The notes under the pieces were generated by a model. That model searched no databases. It was given only the letters and a program-made list of their open reading frames with translations, and was not told the DNA's origin. 64,000 nucleotides of DNA, from positions 372,001 through 436,000 of the forward strand of contig CAVPWG010000002.1 of assembly GCA_963709425.1 (NCBI GenBank). Reading direction: 5' to 3'. Shown piece after piece: positions 16,144 to 24,749 of the stretch. Each line of letters starts with the position of its first letter. Position 1 is the stretch's first letter. The position numbers and the translations under genes were made by a program. This DNA comes from JAICJC01 sp963709425. Lineage in GTDB: Bacteria; Actinomycetota; Thermoleophilia; Gaiellales; JAICJC01.

Positions 16144-17490
16144 ATGTCTCCCGCGCGGCGCACCGCGGTGGCGTCGCTGCTCGCGGCGATCGGCCTCGCG
16201 CTCCTGAAGCTCGCGGTGGGGTTCGCGAGCGGCAGCCTCGGCATCCTGGCCGAGGCGGTGCACTCGGGCGTCGACGCAGCGGCGGCCGGCCTGACCGTGT
16301 ACGCCGTCGGCGTGGCCGAGCGCCCGCCCGACCGCGAGCATCCGTTCGGCCACGGGAAGGCCCAGCACCTCGCCGCGCTGGGCGAGGCTGCGTTCCTGGC
16401 CGCCGCCGCGACGTGGATCGCCGTCCTGGCCGTCATTCGGCTGATCGAGGGCTCCTCGCCCGTTCAGGCCACCTGGTACGCCTTCGCGGCGCTCCTGGTC
16501 GTGCTGGCCGTCGATGCGGGACGGGCGGGGATCTCGCTCCGGCAGGGCCGGATCGATCGGAACGCCGCGCTCATGGCGAACGCGTGGCACTTCGGCTCGG
16601 ACTTCGCCGGCACCATGGCGGTGCTCGTCGGGCTCGGGCTCGTCGCGGCGGGCGTGCCGGCCGGCGACTCGCTGGCCGCGATCTTCGTCGCGGCAATCGT
16701 GCTCCTGGGCGCGCTGCGGCTGGCCCGCCAGAACATCGATGCGCTGATGGACCGAACACCGTCAGGGGTGGCCGGGCGGGTCGAGCGCGCCGCCCGCTCG
16801 GTGCCGGGGGTCAGCGAGGTACGCTCGGTCCGCGTCCGGGAGGCGGGCGGCGAGAGCTTCGCCGAAGTCGTGATCGGCGTCCCGCGCCTGGCGGGCGTGG
16901 AGCGAAGCCACGAGACCACGGACATGGTCGAGGGCGCGGTCCGCGACTCGCTCGGCCGCGCCCAGGTCACGGTGCACGTCGAGCCCGCGGCCGCAGACGA
17001 GACCCTGAACGACCGCGTGGCGGCCGCCGCGCTGCGCGTGCCGGGCGTGGTCGAGGCGCACAACATCTCCGTGCTCGACGACGCGTCTGGTCGGGCGGTG
17101 ACGCTCCACGTACGGCTCCCCGAGGACGAGACCCTGCGCTCGGCCTGGGACGTCGTCGAGCGGCTGAAGGACGAGATCCGGCGCGAGGTCGGGATCGCGC
17201 GGGTGTACGCGCACGTCGAGCCGTCGGCGCCGGGCGCCCAGCCCGCGCGCGACATCGGGGCGGAGCAGCCCTCGCTTCACCGCCTGGCCGCCGATGCGGT
17301 CCGCTCGGTGGCGGGCGATGCCGAGCAGCTGGTGGTCTACCGCCAGGGGTCGCGGCTCCTGGTCGTGACGTCGGTTCGCGCCGACCCGGCGCTCTCCGTG
17401 TCCGAGGCGCACGGGCTGGCGAGCCGCGTCGAGGACGCCGTGCGTGATGCCATCGCCTCGGTCGACGACGTCATCGTGGAGGTGTGCTAG
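16144..17490 (+). CDS. Cation diffusion facilitator with three cytoplasmic dimerisation-like repeats
   Basis: 448 aa. The membrane part (residues 1-205) has six helices with the metal-site pairs H40/D44 in helix 2 (HSGVD) and H149/D153 in helix 5 (HFGSD). The cytoplasmic tail is unusually long. Three successive ZT-dimer-like ferredoxin repeats can be drawn at about 208-285, 290-365 and 378-448; each opens with an amphipathic helix ending in VPGV or similar and two end in VHVEP. Most CDF proteins have one. It exports Zn2+, Mn2+, Fe2+ or similar in exchange for protons. Extra repeats may tune metal sensing or oligomer state. Confidence 0.9.
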   Translation: MSPARRTAVASLLAAIGLALLKLAVGFASGSLGILAEAVHSGVDAAAAGLTVYAVGVAERPPDREHPFGHGKAQHLAALGEAAFLAAAATWIAVLAVIRLIEGSSPVQATWYAFAALLVVLAVDAGRAGISLRQGRIDRNAALMANAWHFGSDFAGTMAVLVGLGLVAAGVPAGDSLAAIFVAAIVLLGALRLARQNIDALMDRTPSGVAGRVERAARSVPGVSEVRSVRVREAGGESFAEVVIGVPRLAGVERSHETTDMVEGAVRDSLGRAQVTVHVEPAAADETLNDRVAAAALRVPGVVEAHNISVLDDASGRAVTLHVRLPEDETLRSAWDVVERLKDEIRREVGIARVYAHVEPSAPGAQPARDIGAEQPSLHRLAADAVRSVAGDAEQLVVYRQGSRLLVVTSVRADPALSVSEAHGLASRVEDAVRDAIASVDDVIVEVC

Positions 17491-17500
17491 GGAGAATGGT

Positions 17501-17535
17501 GCCGGGGCCCCGTGGCAGGTGGGCGGGGCCCCGGC
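17501..17535. terminator. Bidirectional hairpin terminator between CDF and HtrA genes
   Basis: GCCGGGGCCCC (17501-17511) and GGGGCCCCGGC (17525-17535) are a perfect 11-bp inverted repeat with a 13-nt loop, between two convergent genes. There is no long T-run, as is usual in GC-rich actinobacteria. Confidence 0.7.
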
Positions 17536-17566
17536 GGTTCGCGCCTGCAGGCGGCGCGATCTCTGG

Positions 17567-18760
17567 TCAGCTCGTCTTGTTGGCGAGCGTCACGGTGATG
17601 GTCTGGGCCTTCCCGTCACGCAGGATCCCGAGGGTCACCCGGTCACCTGCCGACTTGGCGGAGATCGTCTCGGCGAGGTTGGCGAACGACGTGATCTTGT
17701 GCCCGTCGATCGACGTGATGATGTCGCCGCCCAGGGTCAGCGTCTGACCGGCGATCGTGGCGGTGGTCGATCCGCCCCGGATTCCGGCCATGTCGGCGGG
17801 CGAGCCCGGCACGACGTGGCCGACCAGGACGCCCGCGCCGACCGGCAGGTTGATCGCCTGCTGGAGGTCAGGGGTGATCTCGGTGCCCTCGATCCCGAGG
17901 TAGGTGTGCTCGGCGTGGCCGCTCGAGATGATCTGCCGGGCGATCTGGCTCACCTTGTCGATGGGGATCGCGAAGCCGATGCCGATGCTGCCGGCGTTCG
18001 GGTCGTTGTTCCCGGTAAGGATCTGGCTCGTGATGCCGATCACGCGCCCGAACCGGTCGATGAGCGGGCCGCCCGAGTTGCCGTGATTGATGGCGGCGTC
18101 GGTCTGAATCGCCTGGTAGATCTGCTGGCCCGGCTCGAGCGAGTCGATCGTGCGCCCGATCTGCGAGACGATGCCGGATGTGATCGTGCTCTGCTCGTTC
18201 AGGGGGTTCCCGATCGCCACGACCGGATCGCCCACGTGGACGGAGCTGAGGCTCCCCAGTGGCAGCGGGTGCAGCTGGCTGGCCGGGACGCCCTCGACCT
18301 GGAGCACGGCGACGTCGGTTGCCTTGTCGGCACCGAGCACCTTGGCGGTGTACGTCGCTCCGGGTCCGGCGGCGTTCGGCTTGAACGTCACCTTCACCGA
18401 CGACGCGCCGAGCACGACGTGGGCGTTCGTGTAGACATGGCCGGCGGCGTCGGCGACGAATCCCGAGCCGATGGCGACCGACCGCTGGCTCTGGTCGGGG
18501 GCGAACGGGTCGACCGGATCAGACGAGCTGGTCGTGCTGGTGGCGGTGATCAGGACGACACCCGGTGCGTCGTTGCGATAGATCGCTGCCGGGCTGATGC
18601 TGTTCGAGGTCTGGCTGACGTTCGCCGCAGGGATGGGGGCGGCCGCCTCGACGGTGGTGCTGGAGTTGGAGGTCGTTGCGTCGCCGATAGCCACGGCTAC
18701 CCCGCCCCCGGCGAGCGCGGCGACAACGACGATGAGTGCTTGACGGATCGATGACTTCAT
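17567..18760 (-). CDS. HtrA/DegP-like serine protease with PDZ domain
   Basis: 397 aa. A single N-terminal hydrophobic segment (residues 8-26) anchors or exports the protein. A Ser/Thr-rich linker leads to the trypsin-like domain with H114 (TNAHVV), D149 (TDVAVL) and S229 (GNSGGP), so the triad is complete. A PDZ domain covers about 300-390 (GVLVGHVVPGSPADMAGI). It degrades or guards misfolded extracytoplasmic proteins. Start ATG 18760 is the last start before the signal-like segment. Very long open frames upstream on this strand are antisense shadows. Confidence 0.93.
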   Translation of the reverse strand: MKSSIRQALIVVVAALAGGGVAVAIGDATTSNSSTTVEAAAPIPAANVSQTSNSISPAAIYRNDAPGVVLITATSTTSSSDPVDPFAPDQSQRSVAIGSGFVADAAGHVYTNAHVVLGASSVKVTFKPNAAGPGATYTAKVLGADKATDVAVLQVEGVPASQLHPLPLGSLSSVHVGDPVVAIGNPLNEQSTITSGIVSQIGRTIDSLEPGQQIYQAIQTDAAINHGNSGGPLIDRFGRVIGITSQILTGNNDPNAGSIGIGFAIPIDKVSQIARQIISSGHAEHTYLGIEGTEITPDLQQAINLPVGAGVLVGHVVPGSPADMAGIRGGSTTATIAGQTLTLGGDIITSIDGHKITSFANLAETISAKSAGDRVTLGILRDGKAQTITVTLANKTS

Positions 18761-18813
18761 GCCCTTAGTAGTAGGCGCGGGGCATTGGCCGGGAATTGAG
18801 AATGAGAAGGGTG

Positions 18814-19212
18814 TTAGCGGCCCGGCCGCGGTTCCTCGAACGCTCGGATCAGATTGACACCGACCGCGAGCGCGCCCAGCGCGACGCCGTGGATCACCGC
18901 CACGCTGACATCCCCGACGCCCTCGTCCCGCCATGCGACGGCCAGGTGCGCGAGGATGGCGATCGCTCCGAGCACGCCGACCGTGTCCGCCCACAGGTGG
19001 CTCGCGCGCCCCTCCATCCACAGCGCGATCCGACCCGCGACGAGCGTCGCCGCAAGGATCGCCGCGACCGCCAGCCCGTGGTCGAATGCCGCCGACCTGC
19101 GGTCGGCGCTCGCGGGGTGGGCGTACCAGGCCCAGGCGAGGTGTCCCAGGATCACCGCCGCTGCCGGCAGGGCCGCGGCGATCGCATACGTGCGCAGTGA
19201 TCGGGCGTCCAC
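18814..19212 (-). CDS. Small four-helix membrane protein, unknown
   Basis: 132 aa from a GTG. Four hydrophobic segments can be placed at about residues 8-28, 45-64, 73-92 and 100-122, with basic residues at the ends, so it is an integral membrane protein. No family recognised. It is divergent from the DAG kinase (22 bp apart) and lies upstream of htrA on the same strand with a 53-bp gap; no clear promoter or terminator was seen in that gap. Confidence 0.6.
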   Translation of the reverse strand: MDARSLRTYAIAAALPAAAVILGHLAWAWYAHPASADRRSAAFDHGLAVAAILAATLVAGRIALWMEGRASHLWADTVGVLGAIAILAHLAVAWRDEGVGDVSVAVIHGVALGALAVGVNLIRAFEEPRPGR

Positions 19213-19234
19213 CGGCGGTTATCGTAGCCGTCAG

Positions 19235-20161
19235 ATGCGCGTCCGCCTGATCGTGAATCCCACGGCAACCGGCGTCCGTGGGCCGGTGCTCGACGCTGTC
19301 GTCGCCCAGCTCGAGCGCGTCTGCGAGCTCGACGTGGTCGAGACCGAACGGGCGGGCCATGGGATGGAATTGGCGCGGGAGGTCGACTCCGGCGCCGTCG
19401 TGGGGCTGGGTGGCGACGGCACGGCGAACGAGGTGGCGAACGGGGTCCGGCCTGGCGTCGTCATGGGCGTCCTCCCCGCCGGGGCGTCGTCGGTCTTTGC
19501 CCGCCACCTGGGCTTCCCGCGCGACACGGTCGCCGCCGGCGGCATGCTGGCCGAGGCGATCCGCCAGGAGAGCACGAAGAGCGTCGGCCTCGGCATCGCC
19601 GACGAGCGCAGGTTCACGTTCGCGGCCGGGCTCGGGCTCGACGCCGAGGCGACGGCCGCCGTCGACCGCATCCGGGAGGAGCGCTCGTCCCATGATCGAC
19701 CCGGCGACCTGAAGGTCCTGCAGGCGGCGCTCGGCATCCTGCGCGAGGAGGGGTTTGCCCTGCACGAGCGGATGACGATCCGGACGGATCGCGGCAGCTT
19801 CCACCGCGCCTCGTACGTCGCGGTGGCCAACCAGCACCCGTACACGTTCTTCGGCCGGGTGCCGGTGAAGGCCGCTCCGCGTGCCGACTTCGAGCACGGC
19901 CTCGACGTCGTGTTCACCCGCGAGCTCCGGCGGCGCGACCTGTGGCGCCTCCCGGTCTACGGCCTCCTCTGGCCGCGGCACGCCAGCCGCGGGTCGCGGC
20001 GGGTGGGCTATCTCCACGACATGGATGACTTCTCGGTGGCGTGCGACGTCCCGACCGCCATTCAGATCGACGGCGAGTACCTGGGTCAGGTCGAGCGCGT
20101 GCGCTTCCGCTACGAGCGCGACGCGGTCCGGGCCCTCGTGCCGCCCGGCTCCTCCGGCTGA
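19235..20161 (+). CDS. Diacylglycerol/lipid kinase (DAGK catalytic family)
   Basis: 308 aa. The nucleotide-binding motif GGDGTANE (residues 59-66) follows an IVNPTA N-terminus, and PAGASSVFARH is the equivalent of the family's PxGTxNDxAR segment. The C-terminal beta-sandwich domain ends with IQIDGEYLG, close to the usual DGE motif. It phosphorylates diacylglycerol or a related lipid such as a sphingoid or undecaprenol. A TATCGT box 9 nt before the ATG is a weak promoter. It heads a co-directional run with a DUF4126-like protein, a phosphodiesterase and GtrA. Confidence 0.9.
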   Translation: MRVRLIVNPTATGVRGPVLDAVVAQLERVCELDVVETERAGHGMELAREVDSGAVVGLGGDGTANEVANGVRPGVVMGVLPAGASSVFARHLGFPRDTVAAGGMLAEAIRQESTKSVGLGIADERRFTFAAGLGLDAEATAAVDRIREERSSHDRPGDLKVLQAALGILREEGFALHERMTIRTDRGSFHRASYVAVANQHPYTFFGRVPVKAAPRADFEHGLDVVFTRELRRRDLWRLPVYGLLWPRHASRGSRRVGYLHDMDDFSVACDVPTAIQIDGEYLGQVERVRFRYERDAVRALVPPGSSG

Positions 20162-20183
20162 CGCGCCGTATGATTCTGCGCCG

Positions 20184-20729
20184 ATGGACGTCGTGATCGC
20201 CCTCGGCCAGGGGCTGGGCCTGGCGGCCGCAGCCGGGCTCCTCGCCTCGGCGCCGCTCGCTGCCGCCTCGACAGCGGCCGCCGCCGGCTGGCTGCGCGGC
20301 CCCCTCGGCATCGCCGACGACGGCATCGTCTTGGCGGTGACGTGGGTCCTCGTCGCGGCGGAGCTCGCCGTTGACGCCGTGTGGCCGGGGGCGCAGGCGG
20401 GCGCTCGGCTCGGGAGGCGGGTGGTCGCCGGCGGCCTGGCGTTCGAGCTGGGCGCGGGCGACACGATCCCGTACGTCGGCCTGGTGCTCGGCGCCCTCGT
20501 CGCCGCTGCGGCTGCGATCGCGATGCGAAGCCTCCGGGCGGGCGCCGTCAAGGGCGGCGGCGACATCCGCGGCACCGCCATGATCGAGGACGGCGCCGGC
20601 CTCGTGGCTGCCGCGATCGCGGTGATCCCGTTCGCCGGGTATGTCCTCGCGATCGGTGCCGGTGCCCTGCTCCAGCGGGTGCGGGCACGTGAGGGGCGCC
20701 GGTACGAGGGGCTCCGCGTCCTGCGCTGA
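20184..20729 (+). CDS. DUF4126-like membrane protein
   Basis: 181 aa with four to five hydrophobic segments (about residues 5-38, 48-66, 75-112 and 135-165). The order of helices and polar loops resembles DUF4126 proteins, a family of unknown function. A TATGAT box ends 9 nt before the ATG. It lies 22 nt after the DAG kinase and 17 nt before the phosphodiesterase gene, so co-transcription is likely even with internal start sites. Family call is tentative. Confidence 0.55.
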   Translation: MDVVIALGQGLGLAAAAGLLASAPLAAASTAAAAGWLRGPLGIADDGIVLAVTWVLVAAELAVDAVWPGAQAGARLGRRVVAGGLAFELGAGDTIPYVGLVLGALVAAAAAIAMRSLRAGAVKGGGDIRGTAMIEDGAGLVAAAIAVIPFAGYVLAIGAGALLQRVRAREGRRYEGLRVLR

Positions 20730-20733
20730 GGCC

Positions 20734-20739
20734 TACGAT
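20734..20739 (+). promoter_or_regulatory. -10 box (TACGAT) for the phosphodiesterase gene
   Basis: TACGAT is followed by 7 nt and then the GTG at 20747. Confidence 0.45.
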
Positions 20740-20746
20740 TCGGCCC

Positions 20747-22195
20747 GTGACGAAGAAGGTCGTCCTGGCCGTCGTCGACGGCCTCGGGCCGGAGCTTCTC
20801 GACCGCGTGCTCGCCGCGGGCCGCGCGCCGACGATTGCGGCCCTCATCGACGCCGGGTCGCGCACCGACCGGTGCGTCTCGACGTTCCCGTCGCTCACGC
20901 CCGTCTGCCTGTCGGCGCTCGTCACGGGCGAGCATCCGGTCGGCTCGCACATCCCCGGGATGACGTGGTACCACCGCGGCGAGGGCCGGTTCGTGGAGTA
21001 CGGATCCTCGTTCGCGGCGACGCTCGCCGAGGGGACGCGGCAGATGGTCGACGACATCCTGGTCAACCTGAACCTGCTCCATCTCTCGCCGCGGGCGACG
21101 ACGGTGTTCGAGGCGCTCGAGGACGCCGGGCTCGTCACCGCGGCGGTCAATCTCTACGTGTGCCGCGGCCGCATACGGCATCAGATCACGCGGCCCGCCG
21201 CCCGCCGCTTCGCCCGCACCATCGGGATCGTCGACGCGGTGTACGGGCCGCGCCGATACTTCCTCGGAGACCTCTTCTTCTCCGACCTGACCGGGGCGCC
21301 GCGCAACTTCGGGACCGGGATCGACCGCCACGGCGGCGCCGTCGCCCGGTGGCTCGTCACCCGGGACGGCTTCGACTTCCTGTTCCTGTACCTGTACGAG
21401 ACCGACGCGGCCGGCCATCGCGGAGGCGACGTGATGGGTGCGGTCGAGCAGGCCGACCACGGCCTCGCGCTCATGGTCGAGGCGGCGGGCGGGCTCGAGT
21501 CATTCCTGGGCCGGTACGGCGTGATCGTCGTGGCCGACCACTCCCAGAGCCCAGTCGAGCAGATTGCCGACGCCGCGACGCCGCTCGAGGACCTGCGCCT
21601 CTTTCGCTCGAGCCGGCGCTCCGATCCCGACCGCTGCGACGTCGCGGTCGCGGCGTCGAACCGGGCCGCGATGGCGTATCTGCTCCCCGGCGCCCGGATC
21701 GGGGCGGCCGCGGTTGCCGACCGGCTGGCGGCGCTCGACGCCGCCGACGTCACCGCCTACCGCGACGGCGACTGGATCGCGGTCCGGCGCGAGGAGGGCC
21801 GCCTGCGCTTCCGGCGCGGGGCCGGCGCGGCGGACGAGCGCGGCAACGCCTGGGACGTCGAGGGCGACACCGCCCTGCTCGACCCGGCGCGCTACCCGAA
21901 CGCGCTCGAGCGCCTGGAGGGGGCCGTCCTGTGCCCCACCGCCGGGGACGTCATCGTGTCGGCGGCGCCGGGCTGGGAGTTCGCCGACTCGGGCGGCATC
22001 CACCACCTCGGCGGAGGGAGCCACGGCTCGCTGCGGGCCGAGGACTCGCTCGTCCCGCTCGTCGTCGCCGGGTTCCCCGAGCACGAGGCCTTCCCGTCCC
22101 AGCCGTCGATCACGGACGTCCAGCCGTACGTCTGCCGGCACTTCGGCGCACCGCGTGTGAGCCGACCGCACGCTCTGGCGACGACGGTCGGATAG
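20747..22195 (+). CDS. Alkaline-phosphatase superfamily phosphodiesterase/nucleotide pyrophosphatase
   Basis: 482 aa. The first metal aspartate is in VVDGLGPE, the nucleophile threonine is in STFPSLTPVC (residues about 45-54), and later metal ligands are in YLYETDAAGH and VVADHSQ. This is the NPP-type arrangement seen in type I phosphodiesterases that cleave phosphodiester or phosphonate bonds. A histidine-rich GGIHHLGGGSHG near the C-terminus supplies the last ligand. No clear signal peptide. GTG start set by a TACGAT box 7 nt upstream. Confidence 0.85.
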   Translation: MTKKVVLAVVDGLGPELLDRVLAAGRAPTIAALIDAGSRTDRCVSTFPSLTPVCLSALVTGEHPVGSHIPGMTWYHRGEGRFVEYGSSFAATLAEGTRQMVDDILVNLNLLHLSPRATTVFEALEDAGLVTAAVNLYVCRGRIRHQITRPAARRFARTIGIVDAVYGPRRYFLGDLFFSDLTGAPRNFGTGIDRHGGAVARWLVTRDGFDFLFLYLYETDAAGHRGGDVMGAVEQADHGLALMVEAAGGLESFLGRYGVIVVADHSQSPVEQIADAATPLEDLRLFRSSRRSDPDRCDVAVAASNRAAMAYLLPGARIGAAAVADRLAALDAADVTAYRDGDWIAVRREEGRLRFRRGAGAADERGNAWDVEGDTALLDPARYPNALERLEGAVLCPTAGDVIVSAAPGWEFADSGGIHHLGGGSHGSLRAEDSLVPLVVAGFPEHEAFPSQPSITDVQPYVCRHFGAPRVSRPHALATTVG

Positions 22196-22198
22196 CAT
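22193..22198 (+). promoter_or_regulatory. -10 box (TAGCAT) for the GtrA-like gene
   Basis: TAGCAT overlaps the stop codon of the phosphodiesterase gene (TAG 22193-22195). It is followed by 7 nt and the ATG at 22206, so stop codon and promoter share bases. Confidence 0.45.
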
Positions 22199-22205
22199 CG
22201 CCGGG

Positions 22206-22655
22206 ATGGAGGACGCCCGCGCCGAAGCCGCTTCGGCCGTCATGCGGCGGCACGTGCAGCGCGTCAGGCTCGCCGCGGCGCGCCCCGCCAACTGGATGGA
22301 GCTCATGCGCTACTGCTGCGTGGGCGCGTCCGGCTACCTCATCAATCTGGTCGTGTTCCTGCTCGCCGACCCGGCGATGCCCTACACGCTCGCCTTCACG
22401 GTCGCGTTCATCTGCGCCGCGACGAGCAACTTCCTCTGGAACCGGCTGTGGACGTTTCGGGTCGAGCACGGCCGGCCCCACCATCAGTACGCCCGTTTCC
22501 TGGGCGTGAGCGTTGCCGCGCTCGGGCTCGACCTGGTCGTCCTGCGGGCGCTTGTGGAGCTGGCCGGCGTCTCGAAGCCGCCGGCGGCGGCCATCGCGAT
22601 CCTCATGGCGCTGCCGGTGAGCTTCCTTGGCAACAAGCTCTGGACGTTTCGGTAG
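22206..22655 (+). CDS. GtrA-like membrane protein
   Basis: 149 aa with four hydrophobic helices (about residues 33-53, 58-76, 96-116, 124-143). It ends in the typical GtrA pattern NKLWTFR and has NRLWTFR in the middle. GtrA proteins are thought to flip or support transfer of polyprenyl-phosphate sugars. The protein looks full length. Its stop codon TAG (22653-22655) lies inside the terminal repeat of the structured element that follows, so the element begins exactly where the gene ends. Confidence 0.85.
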   Translation: MEDARAEAASAVMRRHVQRVRLAAARPANWMELMRYCCVGASGYLINLVVFLLADPAMPYTLAFTVAFICAATSNFLWNRLWTFRVEHGRPHHQYARFLGVSVAALGLDLVVLRALVELAGVSKPPAAAIAILMALPVSFLGNKLWTFR

Positions 22656-22858
22656 ATGGCTGGTTCCACGTCTCCGTGATGTCCTGGGCGGCGAGAACCG
22701 AGCGTCGCAAGGACGCAGGGAGCGTCGATATTGGCTGAAATATCGGCGCGACCGAGGACGCCGCGAGGCGACGGTTCGCAGCCGCAGCGCCACCAGAACA
22801 CGACCGGTCAGCACCGATGTACGTCCTGGCGCACGGGGACGTGGAACCAGCCGTCTCA
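22652..22858 (+). repeat. Structured dispersed element, copy A (207 bp)
   Basis: The left arm (22653-22678) and the reverse complement of the right arm (about 22833-22858) match at 23 of 26 positions. The core (about 22676-22795) is roughly 92% identical to copy B read on its minus strand. Inner pairings include GCGGC/GCCGC, GAACCG/CGGTTC, GCGTCG/CGAGGC, GACGC/GCGTC and GATATT/AATATC. It fills the whole space between gtrA and the next gene. The left end gives the gtrA stop codon, and the right end runs into CACGCT, 6 nt before a possible CTG start at 22869. See findings. Confidence 0.85.
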
Positions 22859-22868
22859 CGCTGCGGGG

Positions 22869-24749
22869 CTGATCGCGGCCGGCGCTCTGCTCGCCGCCGC
22901 GGCGTTCGTCCTCGCGGCCGCCCCCGCCGTCCACGCCGCCGTCCGTCACCTGACGGCCGCCCAGGCGATCAAGCTCGCCGGAGCCGACAGCCGGATCGTG
23001 CCGCTCCTGGCGCAGAACCCGGGTGCGCACTTCGAGGCTCGGTACATCCGTCCGCGGCGCGTCTGGGCGGTCCTCCTCGAGCCGAAGGGCGCCCACAACG
23101 TCCTGGCCGCGATCACCGTGTCCGAGCGACAGCACGCCGTCACCGGGGTGAAGCTCACCCCGACACAGGGCCCGCCGCGCCTCACGAGCAACCAGGCGTT
23201 CGTCATCGCGAGCCGGTCTCACGCGCTCCAGGACTGGATCGGCCAGTACTCGAATGTGACCCATTCGGCCGACCTCGGCCCTCTGCGCGTGTGGACGGTG
23301 AGCTACTACAAGGACGACAACGAGATCGCGCAGGTGCACGTCCAGGACTCGACGGAGCGGGCCTACGAGGTGTGGACCGGCCCGCAGGTGGGGTGGATGC
23401 TCGCCCGCGGCCTGCCCGATGCCTACGGCCGGAAGGTGAACCGGTCGTTCGTGCTCTGGCCGATGTGCGCCATCTTCCTGGCCGGCCTCCTCGACTGGCG
23501 CCGCCTGCGGTCGATGCGGACGCTCGACCTGGTCGCGTCGCTGGCGTTCGTCGTCTCGCTCGTCGAGTTCAACCACGGCGACATCTTCCGCGCCACCCCG
23601 CTCGTGTACCCGCCGCTGATCTATCTCGCGGCGCGCATGCTCTGGGTCGGGACGCATCGCGGCCCGCGCACCGTCCGGGTCGGAGAGACGCACATGCTGC
23701 TCCTGATCGCGCTCGTGTTCGGCCTCATGGGGTTCCGGCTCGGGTTGAACAACCAGGATTCGAACGTGATCGACGTCGGCTACGCCGGCGTGGCGGGGGC
23801 GTCACGGCTGATGGACGGCGTGCTGCCGTACGGCCACATGCCCGACAAGACCTCGAAGCCGTGCGGCGGGAAGTACTCGAACGGCGACCCGCGTGCCTAC
23901 ATTCAGTCGAACGGGCAGTGCGAGTCGCCGATCGGGCAGGGTGACACCTACGGGCCGACGGTCTACCTCACCTACATCCCGGCGGTCGCCATTCTTGGCT
24001 GGAGCGGCCTCTGGGACTCCCTACCGGCCGCGCACGTCACCGCCTCGGCCTTCGACATCATGGCCATCGTCGGGCTCTTCGTGGTGGGCTGGCGGCGGGC
24101 GGGCGGCCGCATCGGCCTGCTGCTCGCGTTCGGGTGGGCGGCGAACCCGTTCACGCTCTACGCGCTCAACATGAACACGAACGACGCGCTGGTCGGTGCG
24201 CTCCTCGCCTGGACGCTGGCTGCCCTCTCGGTCCCGGTGCTGCGCGGCGCCCTTCTGGGGGCTGCGTCGCTCACGAAGTTCGCCCCGCTTGCGCTGTTCC
24301 CGCTCTTCGCGTCGCTCCGCCATCGGGTGGCGACGCTGATCGGCTTCGTGGTCGCATCGATCGCCCTCCTCGCCATGCTCGCGCTCGATGCCGACGGCCT
24401 GTCGCTCTTCTGGCACCGCACGCTCGACTACCAGCTCGGCCGCGTGACGCCGATGGCGATCTGGACGCTCCCGAGCTACCACCCGGGCTGGCCCGACATC
24501 ACGTGGCTCCAGCACGCGCTCCAGTTCCTGGTCGCGGTCGCCATCGTCGTATTTGCGTTCTTCCCACGGGCCAAGAAGGACGCCGTCGCGGTCGCCGCGC
24601 TCGGCGCCGCTGCCGTCATCGGCCTGCAGATCACGGCCAGCTACTGGTTCTACCCGTACGTGTGCTGGTGGCTCCCGCTCGTCCTGGCGGCGCTGCTCCT
24701 GCCGCGCGGTGAGCCGGCTGCCACGACGACCGCTCCGGAGCTCGTCTAA
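22869..24749 (+). CDS. Polytopic membrane glycosyltransferase-like protein (GT87/DUF2029-like)
   Basis: About 626 aa. After an N-terminal hydrophobic segment there is a soluble extracytoplasmic domain (about 30-190), then ten or so membrane helices. An early acidic site and a loop with YGPTVYLTYIP resemble polyprenol-phosphate mannosyltransferases of the GT-C fold. The start is unclear. No ATG, GTG or TTG lies between repeat copy A and the first hydrophobic segment; the open frame reaches a TTG at 22731 inside the repeat. I prefer CTG 22869, 6 nt after a CACGCT box, because it gives a normal short N-terminus. It overlaps the convergent ymdB-like gene by 4 nt. Confidence 0.65.
   Translation: MIAAGALLAAAAFVLAAAPAVHAAVRHLTAAQAIKLAGADSRIVPLLAQNPGAHFEARYIRPRRVWAVLLEPKGAHNVLAAITVSERQHAVTGVKLTPTQGPPRLTSNQAFVIASRSHALQDWIGQYSNVTHSADLGPLRVWTVSYYKDDNEIAQVHVQDSTERAYEVWTGPQVGWMLARGLPDAYGRKVNRSFVLWPMCAIFLAGLLDWRRLRSMRTLDLVASLAFVVSLVEFNHGDIFRATPLVYPPLIYLAARMLWVGTHRGPRTVRVGETHMLLLIALVFGLMGFRLGLNNQDSNVIDVGYAGVAGASRLMDGVLPYGHMPDKTSKPCGGKYSNGDPRAYIQSNGQCESPIGQGDTYGPTVYLTYIPAVAILGWSGLWDSLPAAHVTASAFDIMAIVGLFVVGWRRAGGRIGLLLAFGWAANPFTLYALNMNTNDALVGALLAWTLAALSVPVLRGALLGAASLTKFAPLALFPLFASLRHRVATLIGFVVASIALLAMLALDADGLSLFWHRTLDYQLGRVTPMAIWTLPSYHPGWPDITWLQHALQFLVAVAIVVFAFFPRAKKDAVAVAALGAAAVIGLQITASYWFYPYVCWWLPLVLAALLLPRGEPAATTTAPELV

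Noticed and set aside
17567..21460. A 1297-codon open frame on the minus strand
   Set aside because: Only the part below 18760 is the HtrA protease. The rest is antisense to DAG kinase, the DUF4126-like gene and the phosphodiesterase, and has Arg/Pro/Ala-rich shadow composition typical of GC-rich genomes.
22731..22868. Repeat-encoded N-terminal extension of the glycosyltransferase-like protein from TTG
   Set aside because: The segment is polar, low in membrane propensity and wholly encoded by the dispersed repeat. I treat it as non-native, though it cannot be excluded.
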